A DNA stretch of 64,000 nucleotides from Dillenia suffruticosa. Taxonomy: Eukaryota > Streptophyta > Magnoliopsida > Dilleniales > Dilleniaceae. The notes beneath the pieces were generated by a model. The model searched no databases. It was not told the DNA's origin and saw only the letters and a program-made list of their open reading frames with translations. The position numbers were made by a program, and so were the translations under genes. The stretch spans positions 3,953,501 through 4,017,500 of the forward strand of contig JAVTVX010000031.1 of the NCBI GenBank assembly GCA_033439265.1, read 5' to 3'. Below are positions 48,609 through 58,832 of the stretch, one piece after another (position 1 is the first letter of the stretch; each line of letters starts with the position of its first letter).

Positions 48609-49289
48609 GAAGAATATCCAATTTCCTATTTTAGTGGGAAACTATATGAGACAAAACAAAGGTATTCTAATTACAATCTTGAGTTTTTTTTGCAGTAATA
48701 CATGCCCCATGATATTGGTACTATTACTTATTTCCAATAGAGTTTGTATTATACTTTGACCATAAAGCCCTCAAGTACATAAACTCTCAAAAGAAACTAA
48801 GCTATCGTCATGTCAAATGGGTTGCTTTCCTGTAAGAATATACTTTTATCCTTAAGTATAAGGTTGGAGTGGAGAATAAAGTAATAGATGCATTTAGCAG
48901 AAAATAGCGAATCCTTACTTCCATGGCTATTCAGGTGATTGGTTTTGAATCACTTAAGAGAGATTATTGATCTTGTAGGGATTTTAGCATCATATATATT
49001 GAGCAACTTACTAGACAACATGCTAATTATCTTAATTTTTTTTATATCATATGGATGTCTATTTAAAGGAACACAATTATGTATACTTATCACATCTTTG
49101 TTAGAAAAAGTTATTTGAGAACTTCATTCAGGAGAAGTAACAGAGTATATTGGATGAAACAAGACTCTGGCTCTTGTAGAAGATTGATTCTCTTATCCAA
49201 GTTTGAAGTGATATGTTGCTAGATGTTGAGTATGACAAATTTCGAACGGAAGGAGGATTTTGTACTTGGATTGTCTACAACTATAAGGG

Positions 49290-49906
49290 GTTTTGATTCT
49301 ATCTTTGTGGTAGTTGATCGCTATTAAAAAATGGCTCACTTTATTCCACGTTAAAAGGCTTCAGATGCCGTTCATATAACCAAACATTTCTTTAAAGATG
49401 TTGTGAGGCTTCATGAGTTACCACTTATAATTGTTTTTGACTGTGATGTGAAGTTTATAAGATATTTTTGGTATTCTTTATGGAAATTGCTTGACACCAA
49501 ATTGAAAATTTCATTAGTATTTCATCCATAAACAGATAAACAGACTAAAACTGTTAATAGAAACTTGAGAGATCTTCTATATTGTTGTGTGCAAGACCAT
49601 ACTTTTGGTTGGGATTTGACACTTCCTGTAGTTCAGTTTGCCTAAAATAGTTTAGTCAATAGGAGCATAGGTCGTAGTCCTTTTGATGTCATTATAAGAA
49701 TGATACTTAAAAAGCCAATTGATTTGGTTCCTTTACCAATTGAAGCTCATCCTAGTGTAGAAATTGAAGTCTTTACCAAACACATACAAGAATTACGTGA
49801 TGAAGTTAGAAAGAAAATTGCAACACACAATGAAAGCAACAAGTCACATGCGGATTTGAAGACAAAGTTTGCTGATTTCAAGGAAAGAGATTTGGTAATA
49901 ATTTGA
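49290..49906 (+). pseudogene. Integrase fragment of the gypsy element
   Basis: This is the integrase core and C-terminal part. DSIFVVVDRY carries the first catalytic Asp at about 49296. VFDCDVKFIRYFW follows, where the usual SDRD is FDCD. HPxTDKQTK replaces the usual TDGQTE, so the catalytic Glu position reads Lys. A final open stretch at 49700-49906 resembles the region that links the core to the C-terminal domain. Stops interrupt the earlier half. The enzyme cannot be active. Confidence 0.75.
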
Positions 49907-50307
49907 CTAAAACCTGAGCAGTTTCTTAAGAGGCGATATAAGAAGTTTCACTCAAGGAGTGTAGGTCCTTATAAAATCCTTAAGAGAATTAGTTTCAATT
50001 CTTATGTCCAAGACTTGCCATTTGATATAGGCCAACGTCTTCAATATTAAAGATTTGACCTTATACTATAGTAATCGTTGGTAAAATACATCTTAATGAT
50101 AAGCAAAATTGAACAAATTTAGGTTATATTCATGAAAAATTAATTTGGAAGTGATTAAAACAAATCTGAGAATGCTTAAGGTTAGTTAACTAAGTTACCG
50201 AACTAAACAAGTCAACTCATGCATGAAACAAGTCAACTTACCAAGTGAAAATCAACTTTCTAAGCAAAACGAGCAGTGAAACTAGTCGACTCATATATGA
50301 AGCAAGT

Positions 50308-50697
50308 TGTTATGACTGGAGATACAGCAAGGGGACGTGGCCGCTGAGGTGGAACCTAGAGAGCATGATGTGCTGGCTCCCAAGATACTGCAGGTTGATA
50401 GCTGCCGGAAGAAAAAGGAAAATGTGATTGCTGACATGGAATAACAACCCAACCGAAGAATCTAAGAGGTTAGAGGGTGCTAGAGGTGTATAAATGTAAG
50501 GAGGAAATGAGAAAAGAAAGGCAGGAAGGGAAAAATTAGTTGTGAACTTCGGTTTTGCTGGGCAGTCTTGCTTTGTTGCAGACTGATTGTTTTCTGTTTG
50601 GTTCTTATCAATGAAAAGAGCACATCGTGCGCCATCTTTCCGGTAGTTCTCTCTCATTATTCAATCCCTCTTTAAATTCGTAACTTTGTGTGTAACA
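50308..50697 (+). repeat. Left LTR of copy A
   Basis: This 390-bp LTR has TG...CA ends. It matches 51693-52060 directly and 52061-52458 in reverse. A polyadenylation-like region is near 50608. Confidence 0.88.
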
Positions 50698-50756
50698 TTT
50701 TGGTCCGACCTGCCAAATCTTCAAAACAGGGAGCATAAGGTGTGTTGATACCTCAA

Positions 50757-51649
50757 ACCAGAATGGAGTCCCGGCTTGAGACTGTTGAGAAGAGTGTAGC
50801 AGGCATTTTGGATGAATTGCTCCACCAATGCTCTCGCTTGGACAAGCTCGACAAGTTGGAGGAGATGATTTTGACGTGGTTAAAGCATAGGCCAACGAAG
50901 AAAGAGGAAGCTTGTGCCTCAACAACGCCTGCAAATGGAATCGACAATGGAATAGCGGTAAAAGAGGGAAGCATACCAATGAGAGACAATGAAATTGGCG
51001 AGAGAGATTAGGGTTAGGATTCGAACCCGTAAAACCCTAAATTTGGTGCAGACAATGAAATTGGCGAGAGATATCGAAAGGGAGCTCAGGTTTATGGCGG
51101 GTGAGTTGAATGTCGAGCGCGATCCATGGCCATCAAGTTCATTCGCAAATTATTTGAATGGATCTGGAGCAAACCATATTCGACCCTCCACTAGACCCGA
51201 CCCAAGACCACTCAAATATCTTACCTCGTCATCTACAAAAGCCTTAATTTCCAAATCTCAAGAGCCCTAATTTCACCACTAGCGATCGAAACCACCCTCT
51301 TATTCTCTTTGACGATCAAAACCCCTACAACCCTAATCTTTTTACGAACGACCGAAACCCCTCAAATCCCTACAACCCTAACCTCTCTGCAATCAATCGA
51401 ACCTAACAACCTAACCAATGACCATCGACCACATTGATTAACAGATGTACTCATCAACTCTCCCATCAGAATTACTTGGAGTTGAAATCGAAGGGACTTT
51501 GCTTTAAGTGCCGCCAACCCTACCACCCTCTGCACAATTGTCCGAACAAAGGGCTGCGAGCTTTGATTATGGGAGATGATGAAGATCACACTCTCAGCGG
51601 TGAGCTGGAAACCATGGAAGGGTGTAGCGAAGAAGCAGCACTTTGTTAA
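50757..51649 (+). pseudogene. Gag remnant of copy A, core deleted
   Basis: The Gag N-terminus (about 50757-50985) ends in AVKEGSIPM and then jumps to sequence that in copy B lies well after the capsid core. About 440 bp that copy B still has are missing. The join is marked by a 21-base direct repeat starting GACAATGAAATTGG at 50985 and again at 51051. The C-terminal CCHC knuckle is intact at about 51500. The function would have been packaging of element RNA. Confidence 0.75.
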
Positions 51650-51692
51650 GAGAAGAGCCTTGAGGACAAGGCTGTAGTTTCAGCAGGGGCAA

Positions 51693-52060
51693 TGTTATGA
51701 CCGGAGATACAATAAGGGGACATGGCTGCTAAGGTGGAACCTAGAGAGCATGATATGCTGCTCTCAAGATGCTATAGGTTGACAACTACCATAAGAAGAA
51801 GGAAAATGTGATTGCTGACATAGAATAACAACCCAACCGAAGAATCTAAGAGGTTAGAGGGTGCTAGAGGTGTATAAATGTAAGGGGGTAATGAGAAAGG
51901 AAAGGCAGGAAGGGAAAAATTAGTTGTGAACTTTGGCTTTGTTGGGCAGTCTTGCTTTGTTGCAAACTGATTGTTTTCTGTTTGTTCTTATCAATGAAAA
52001 GACACATCGTGCTCTATCTTTCCAGTAGTTCTCTCTCATTATTCAATCCCTCTTTAAAAA
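51693..52060 (+). repeat. Right LTR of copy A, 3' end missing
   Basis: It starts TGTTATGACCGG and runs to CTCTTTAAAAA at about 52060. It lacks the terminal bases up to TGTGTAACA that the left LTR has. The inverted LTR of copy B begins at the next base. Confidence 0.85.
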
Positions 52061-53627
52061 TGTTACACACAAAGTTGGAAATTTAAAGAAGGATTGAATA
52101 ATGAGAGAAAACTATTGGAAAGATAGAGCATGATGTGCTCTTTTCATTGATAAGAACCAGACAGAAAACAATCAGTCTGCAATAAAGCAAGACTTCCCAG
52201 CAAAGCCAAAGTTCACAACTAATTTTTCCCTTCCTGCCCTTCCTGCCTTTCCTTTCTCATTTCCCCTTACATTTATACACCTCTAGCACCCTCTAACCTC
52301 TTAAATTCTTCAGTTGGGTTGTTATTCCATGTCAGCATTCACATTTTCCTTCTTCTTCCGGTAGTTGTCATCCTGCAGCATCTTGGGAGCCAACACATCA
52401 TGCTCTTTAGGTTCCACCTCAGCAGCCACGTCCCATTGCTGTATCTCCAGTCATAACATTGCCCCCTACTGAAAGTATAGCCTTGTCCTTAAGGCTCTTC
52501 TCTTAACAAAGCGCTGCTTCTTCACTGTACCCTTCTATTGTTTCCAGCTCACCGCTGAGAGTGTGATCTTTGTCATCTCCCAGAATCAAAGCTCACAGCC
52601 CTTTGTTCAGACAATTGTGTAAAGGGTGGTAGGGTTGGCGGCACTTGAAGCAAAGTCCCTTCGATTTCAACTCCAAGTAATTCTGATAGGAGAGTTGATA
52701 GTACATTTATAAATTGATGTGGTCGATGGTCGTTGGTTGGGTTGTTGGGTTCGATTGATTGTAGAGAGGTCAGGGTTATAGGGATTTGAGGGGTTTCGGT
52801 CATTCGTAGAAAGATTACTGTAGGGGTTTCGACCATCAGAGAGAATAGGAGGGTGGTTTCGATTGCTAGTGGTGAAATTAGGGTTCGTGAGATTTGGAAA
52901 TTGAGGCTCTTTTGCAGATGACGAGGTAAGATATTTGAGTGGTCTTGGGTCAGGTCTAGTGGAGGGTCGAATATGGTTTGCTTCAGATCCATTCGAATAA
53001 TTTGCTCCGAATGAACTCGATGGCGATGGATCACGCCCGACATTCACCTTACCCGTCATAAACCTGAGTTCCCTTTCAATCTCTCTCGCTAGTTTTATTG
53101 TCTGTACCAAATTTAGGGTTTCATGGGTTCGGATCCTAACCCTAATTTCCTTCTTGAGGCCGTTGAGGACTATTGAGTCCCTTCACGAGAGTCGCCCGAG
53201 CTACGAATTCGGTGATGTACTCTTCAACATCGGCAAGCTGTTACGTGGAAGCCAATCCTTCGTAGGGGTTTGTGATCAAGCCGTTGCCGAAGTGATCTAG
53301 CAGCTCCACTGTCAGATCCGCCCAAGTGATGTTTGGATTTTAATCATGCAGCCACCTCACCCAATGCGAAGTCGATCCCTCCATACATACCATGGCCAAG
53401 GTTACTTTCATCTCCTCTTTGGTTTTGTGGATGAAAAAGTATTGTTCTGCTCGAGCAATCCATGCCGCGGGATTGTCACCGTTGAAGCTCGGAAGTTCTA
53501 CCTTCTTCGTTGAAATCGGATGGTCGTCAATGGGCATCATTTGGACTGAATTGGGAGTTACGCCATTTACCTCCATCATTGGTATGCTTCCCTCTTTTAC
53601 CGCTGTTCCATTGTTGATTGGTCGGGT
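52061..53627 (-). mobile_element. Short non-autonomous LTR retroelement, copy B (5' truncated)
   Basis: This is an inverted relative of copy A. Its 3' LTR is at 52061-52458 (on the minus strand it starts TGTTATGACTGG and ends TGTGTGTAACA). Its gag lies at about 52459-53627. Unlike copy A it keeps the capsid core: SFNGDNPAAWIARAEQYFFI within the block 53705-53340. Its 5' LTR is not present because the Athila-like element begins at 53628. Confidence 0.85.
52500..53627 (-). pseudogene. Gag gene of copy B, frameshifted
   Basis: In gene order: an N-terminal linker with GTAVKEGSIPM at about 53610-53580; the capsid domain (VELPSFNGDNPAAWIARAEQ, then EGSTSHWVRWLHD) to about 53340, where a TAA follows; further homologous sequence (LDHFGNGLI-like) to about 53280; a Ser/Thr/Asn/Pro-rich linker at 53110-52667; and the region matching copy A's knuckle at about 52620-52670. 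Stops and frame changes occur at each step. The capsid core places it in the Ty3/gypsy-type retrotransposon gag family. Confidence 0.75.
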
Positions 53628-55056
53628 TGTCGAAACCCTCAAATTAATACTGATTTTCCCAATGCAACAAACTGTACCAATAGTGGTTATCAGGTTGAAT
53701 CCCAAGGGAACTATATTAACTTAACTCCTTAGTAAATGCCAAAATAAAATGGGAGGTTTATAAAATAAATTCCTAAATCAAAAATTAAATAGCTAAAATT
53801 AAAAGACAAATCAAATATGCAAAAATACTAAAATTTAAAGAAGAAATTCAATTCACTAAACTCCGATCCAAGAGTTCATATATTCGATTGTCTTATTGAT
53901 CATTGGTTGAAAATATTATTCTTGCAATTCAAGCATTTAACATTAAATCTATTAGGATAGCCATAATAAATCTTGCGTTTTCCTAAAATAATTGACCAAA
54001 CCCAGCATCCAATTAAAATTTATCATTAATCGACTGGGTACGATAGCATTCCATATCAAATAATGACAGCATTAAGTTTTGTGAAAACAGTTAAACCAAA
54101 ATACAAATAATCAGGATAGCCGTACAATTATTCGATTTTGTTCTATCAATTCCTTAGGTTAACATGAATATCGGCAACGACCCATAAATATAAATAATCT
54201 ATTTGCTACTTGTACCATTTATTCATGACAATTACGGATCAATGAATTCCTGGATAACAATAGGAAAACTAATATTGAATTAAATTGTCAGATTAACCAA
54301 TATTATGTTTCCCTAAAAATAAATCAAAAATCAATGAATACTTGAATAAAATACAAGAAATTAAATTATGAACATAACCTCACAATGAAGAACAATCGAT
54401 TAAAATTCCCCTTGAATCAGAATAAACGAACCAGCCACTCATGGTGGTAAGTATCAACACAAGAAAACAGAGAAAAATAAAGTTCCTAAAAAAATAAAAA
54501 AAAAATTAAAAATAAAATCTAATGAGAGAGTGAATGAATAGTCATGAAGTCCCTGCAGGAGTAGCCCTTCTTCTTCCTCCTTAAGATGTAACTGCCTCCT
54601 TGGAGTATGTGTTAATTGTGTACAACCCTTTTGTGAAAGAATATATGAAGTATGGGCAGCCGACTCTCTTGAGAGAAAATAGGAAAGAAAACATTCCGTC
54701 GTTAGAGTTCTCCTAAAGAATAATGCAACTTTCCTTTCTTCTAATCTTCCAGTTTGATTAGGACTCTTCCCATTGAGAAATTTACAAACCTCACTCCTAC
54801 TAAAAAAACTTTTTACTAAAAAAAAGCAAACTCTACTAAAATGCTGAAATTAAAATTCAAACTCCTCTTCTTCAAAGTTCAATAAGATGTCTTGACCCAA
54901 TTAGTTCTAAAATTGCCTCATTAAGCCCAATTTGCTCCAAATCTTCAATTTCAATCTCCTAAAAATAAAATTCAATAAAACCAACTATTAGTGCATTGAA
55001 CAATTCAAATTCAAACCATGATAATAATAATAAATTCAATAAATTGCATGTTATCA
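53628..55056 (-). repeat. 3' LTR of the Athila-like element
   Basis: The 1429-bp stretch starts TGTCGAAACCC and ends GCATGTTATCA on the + strand (TG...CA on both strands). It is followed by the tract at 55057. The borders are inferred from the TG/CA ends, the PPT and the change of sequence at 53627, because the second LTR is outside the window. Confidence 0.72.
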
Positions 55057-55070
55057 AATTCCCCCACACC
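55057..55070 (-). promoter_or_regulatory. Polypurine tract of the Athila-like element
   Basis: On the minus strand GGTGTGGGGGAATT lies directly before the LTR start TGATAACATGC. This is the expected plus-strand priming site. Confidence 0.75.
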
Positions 55071-56696
55071 AAACCAATGCTTGTCCTCAAGCATTTACTA
55101 TCCCAATGTCGTACAACCATTCTCCTTTTCACTTCTTTCCCTCCTTCATTTCATCATTCAACAACCTCAAGCATTCACTAGATTAATGTCACACAAGTAT
55201 TCTCTTCTTCATTCCTTCCCCTCTTTCAATTCATTTTCAAATAATTTCAAAGCAGCACATATTGAAAAATTCAAGCAAAAATAACAATTCGGAGAGCAAA
55301 TGATCATAGTTTTATAATTTTAAAAGAAAATATAAGCTTCCCATCAAACTCGATAATCTCATCGAATTTAATGTATCAAGATTTAATACCCTCACAAGGA
55401 TTTCACTCTATATACTCAAAGTATCTAAGGGAATTTATCAATAACTCTCAAATCAAATCAATGTATGTTATTACCATAAACTTGTTTATTTATCAAATCT
55501 CCACTACCACTTATATGAATTCAAAACAAAAATCCGGGGGTCTTTATAAGGGTTGTAACGTGACTTGGGTAAAGGTAGGGTAAAAGGATAAATGTATTGT
55601 ATAATAAATATATCAAAGAAACATGTCAAGAACATATCTCCTATATCTCATATCATGAAATACAATCAAATCAAAAGAAAGATACTCCAATCAAGATCAT
55701 TATCATTTCTCAATACTTTTTACATTTTCTCTTCAAATTCCCCAATTTCAACTTTTGGGAATTTCTTCTTTTTCTTTTTGTTTTTTTTCTTTTCCTCACT
55801 TGTTTTCTTTTTCTCCCATTTTTTTGAATAAGGAAACTAAATGAGGATCAATGAAAATGCCACGCATATACAATCCACCCCAAGTGTATAATCGACTTCC
55901 CGAAAATAAATCTCACAATAGAAGTACTCCATTCCTTTTGCAAATAACCACTCAATATATGCTCAAATCACATTCTTCTTTAATATAAGGACCAAAAAGA
56001 AGGTAGAGCATAAAAAGAAGGCTATTGTGTTAATTAATGAGGTTAAAGCAAAGAAAAGGGATATAAGCTCAAAGGGTTTCACTAAGGGAAATATTATGCA
56101 CGAGAAGATTTGTTTTCGAGAGCTAAAATGGGTAAACCTAAATACCCCCATCATATTAATGCATGAAGTCATGAATGTGGTCTCAAAAAGTATAGCAAAG
56201 CAAGTTCTAGAATAAACACACTAAGATTGATGCACACTCATGAAGATCAGAGCAAATTTAATGACATGCTCTTAAGGCTCAAATTCTCACAAAAAAATGT
56301 TTAATTTGTATCGAATCTATCATATTTTCAAATGACTCAATTATCAAGATCAATGGGACACTTTAAAACAATTTTATCCAAAAATAACTAATCACACTTG
56401 TCTCTTTCATGCATTTCAAACTCAAATCAACAATGTATACTAACTCAAAATCATTATCTGACAAAATCCAGAGAGTACGAAGTTCCAAAGAAAAATAGAA
56501 AAAATGACATTGGCATGAAAATCCTCCCCCACACCTAAATACTACATTGTTCTCAATGTATACAAAAGATGAGAATTTTAGACACAATGCAAAAGAAATT
56601 CACAACTAGCACAATTGAAAACTAATCTCAGAATTGAAAGATGCTAGGCAATGAAAGAGGACAACGACAAGGAAGAGAAAAAATAAGATAACTCCC
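55071..56696 (-). other. 3' untranslated region of the Athila-like element
   Basis: About 1.6 kb lies between the env-like frame and the LTR. It is pyrimidine-rich in places (poly-T at about 55763-55800) and contains no recognised domain. A second tract ATCCTCCCCCACACC at about 56520-56534 repeats the CCCCCACACC word of the polypurine tract. Long non-coding spacers at this point are usual for the lineage. Confidence 0.6.
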
Positions 56697-57981
56697 CTAA
56701 GGTGATGGTGGGAATGGGAGTGGAAATCCCACAAAAGTCGCGAGCGCTTGGATGTTTTGCTCCAACTGAGAGATGTGTTTTTGCAAGTCGTCGACCATTT
56801 GAGCTAAAGAATGAGAGTGAGACAAACGTGCAGCATTGGAGGGACCAACAAAAGAAGAGTGAACTCTCAACCAAATATCATCCGGCGAGGTGAAATGATA
56901 AACACCATCCTTCATAGAAACAATACCCATTCGCATCAAGCATCCAAAATCTAAAGGTTCGGCCGAACAAGCAATATTCATTGTGTGATGTGCCAAGTCT
57001 AAAACTTTCAAATTGACAGCCAAATGTGTGATTAAAGAGCCAAGAATCAGTGGTCTAGCAGAAGAATTCACAACATTCCGAAATTGAGTAGTAAGCCAAT
57101 AACCAAAATTAACCTTTTGACCTTGAGTCATGGACCATAAGAAAAACAGTTCGGGTTTTATGCAAACAGTAGAACTAGCCTTTCTCCCAGAAAAACTAAA
57201 GGCTAAAAATCATTGTATGACTTGCAATGCATGATCCTTAAGATAATAACTCTTGGAATGGCTTGGATCGGAGCTAATAGTATCAGTTGTCAATTCAGAC
57301 CAAATACTAGAGCAATATGAGTTAAAATGAGATGTGTAATCACAAACAGGAGAACAAGCAGATGTGCTGGAGCTGGAAGTGTCTAGAAACCTTAAAGCTT
57401 CATTAAATTGTGTCAAGGAAAAGTGAAATACTCGGTTCATCAATCGGAATTCAATGAGACCTGGGGTGTCGACTGTCAATTGGGTAGAGGTGTCTAACCG
57501 AAATGTTGTGTAAAATTCACATGTGAGTTCTTTAAATGCAGGGAATGACACATTCATATAGTTGCTCCAGCCAATTGCAGATAAAAAACCTAAGATTCTA
57601 TCAAGTAATCCAAGAGATTCAAGTGTGAGAACATGAAAATGTTTGCAGGGAATTATGGTTCTGGTCGAGATACCTGCGTTTGTGCTCAGCAGAAGTGAAT
57701 TTGAGGTAGCCTCCCAACTTCGCAGGTTGTGGGGGGATGATTGCTTTCCCTTTTGCAATTCGAGATCGCGATTTGGACCTTCGGGAAGAAGAAGGCTGTT
57801 GTTGCTCTATGGAAGTGGGGTGTGCATGTTGTGTAGGGTCCATCGAAGGGGTAGGTGCTTCAGGGTTTGCAGTGTCAGAGGTGGCACTCGAAAAGGTTGC
57901 AGTCGATTGCGGAAGTAGCATGCGAGGCCTTCGCGGTGGAGCCGTCGGTTTGGGCATTCGCACCCGAGGCCCTACAGGCAA
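56697..57981 (-). pseudogene. Env-like / Athila ORF1-type gene, broken
   Basis: Athila elements carry an extra open reading frame after pol whose product is sometimes called env-like; its role in plants is unproven. The first piece (57981-57619) is Pro/Ser-rich with a basic patch (SSRRSKSRSRIAKGKA). The frame then shifts. The second piece (57758-57210) holds the conserved globular part (for example RILGFLSAIGWSNYM) and ends at TGA 57210. The frame continues in phase to 56697, ending with a heptad-like segment (MVDDLQKHISQLEQNIQ) and a Pro-rich tail. I see no convincing signal peptide or membrane anchor. Two lesions make it non-functional. More N-terminal sequence may extend to about 58500 in broken frames. 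The description is by position and resemblance only. Confidence 0.65.
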
Positions 57982-58832
57982 AGCTGGACACTGAGGAGAT
58001 GCCGCAGGCTATTACGGAGATGATTGTGAGGAAGAAGTTGCTGAAGGTGACGGTTGATTGTCTGAAGAGAGGGAGATCAGGTCATCGCCGCTAGGGTTTG
58101 TGGCTCTTGTGCATTTGGATGAGGCTTCCCATGAGGAAGATGCACCCTGGCGATCTCGAAGCCCATATCAATGTTGGGGAGTTCGCTTCTGTCCCATGAT
58201 GGAGTGATTGCAGTGGTTGGGGTTTTCAGGGGCGAACCGATTGTTGAAGAGACACGGTACGAAGCCTCGACGACGCCCTTGAAACCGGGATTGTGCTGCG
58301 GTAGAGTCACAGAATGAAGCGTAGAGTGTGATCGAAGAGATGGTGTTGATCAATTGGTGGACGAACGAAGCGAGCTCTCGGAATGGTGATGCGTGATGAA
58401 GCGAAGTTAGGGTTTTGGTTTGGGGCTAAATTGGGAATGACTGCGTCTGAAAACCGTATGTTGGGTATTTCTTCAGAACCGTCTCTCCCTTTTTTTTTTT
58501 CACTTCCTTCGGAAAACCGCATGATCATCTGTTAATGACGAGAGTGCTTCTGCCCAAAAATTTTATTGGGTTGTGGAAACCATGTGATCATGCCCTAATG
58601 CCAAGACTGCTTCTGTCCGAAAGCTGACTGTCACTCTATTTGTGTCTTGGCTTGAGAAAATTGCTGAACACATGCAAAAAATTAAGAGAAGGGATAAATA
58701 ACACTAATAAAACATTTAAAATTGAAAAAATGAAATAACTAAAAATTAAATCAAACTCTAAAAAATTTTGGGTTGCCTCCCAACAAGCGCAAGGATTTAA
58801 CGTCGTTATGCTCGACGGTATTCATGTTTGAT

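Larger units (their letters stand above)
45843..50075 (+). mobile_element. Decayed Ty3/gypsy retrotransposon
   Basis: This is the full coding order of a gypsy element on the + strand, all interrupted. Gag starts near 46000; the CCHC knuckle C-x2-C-x4-H-x4-C (CFKCEEQDH, with a stop before the last Cys) is at 46847-46888. The protease is at about 47140 (LIVDRGSHMNVV, with Arg where Ser, Thr or Gly is usual). RT lies at about 47880-48260 ([20 protein letters not shown]), RNase H at about 48420-48900 (including EARCFEGVLS), and integrase at about 49290-50050 (FVVVDRY, VFDCDVKF, then DLVPLPIEAHPSVEIE). The 3' side ends near 50075-50307, where another LTR element is inserted. It is non-functional. 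Confidence 0.85.
50308..52060 (+). mobile_element. Short non-autonomous LTR retroelement, copy A
   Basis: It has a left LTR at 50308-50697 (TGTTATGACTGG to TGTGTGTAACA), an internal part of about 1 kb, and a right LTR at 51693-52060 that lacks its last 20 or so bases. The internal part encodes only pieces of Gag: an N-terminal stretch (MESRLETVEKSVAGILDELL) and a CCHC knuckle (CFKCRQPYHPLHNC) in the block 51434-51649. No protease, RT or integrase is present. It sits in the 3' end of the decayed gypsy element. Its right LTR meets an inverted sister copy with no spacer. Confidence 0.85.

Noticed and set aside
51000..51020. Telomere-like AGGGTTAGG words
   Set aside because: Only a single occurrence per element copy, with no tandem (TTTAGGG)n run.
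57643..58094. Plus-strand frames opposite the env-like gene
   Set aside because: They are antisense shadows of the minus-strand element gene.
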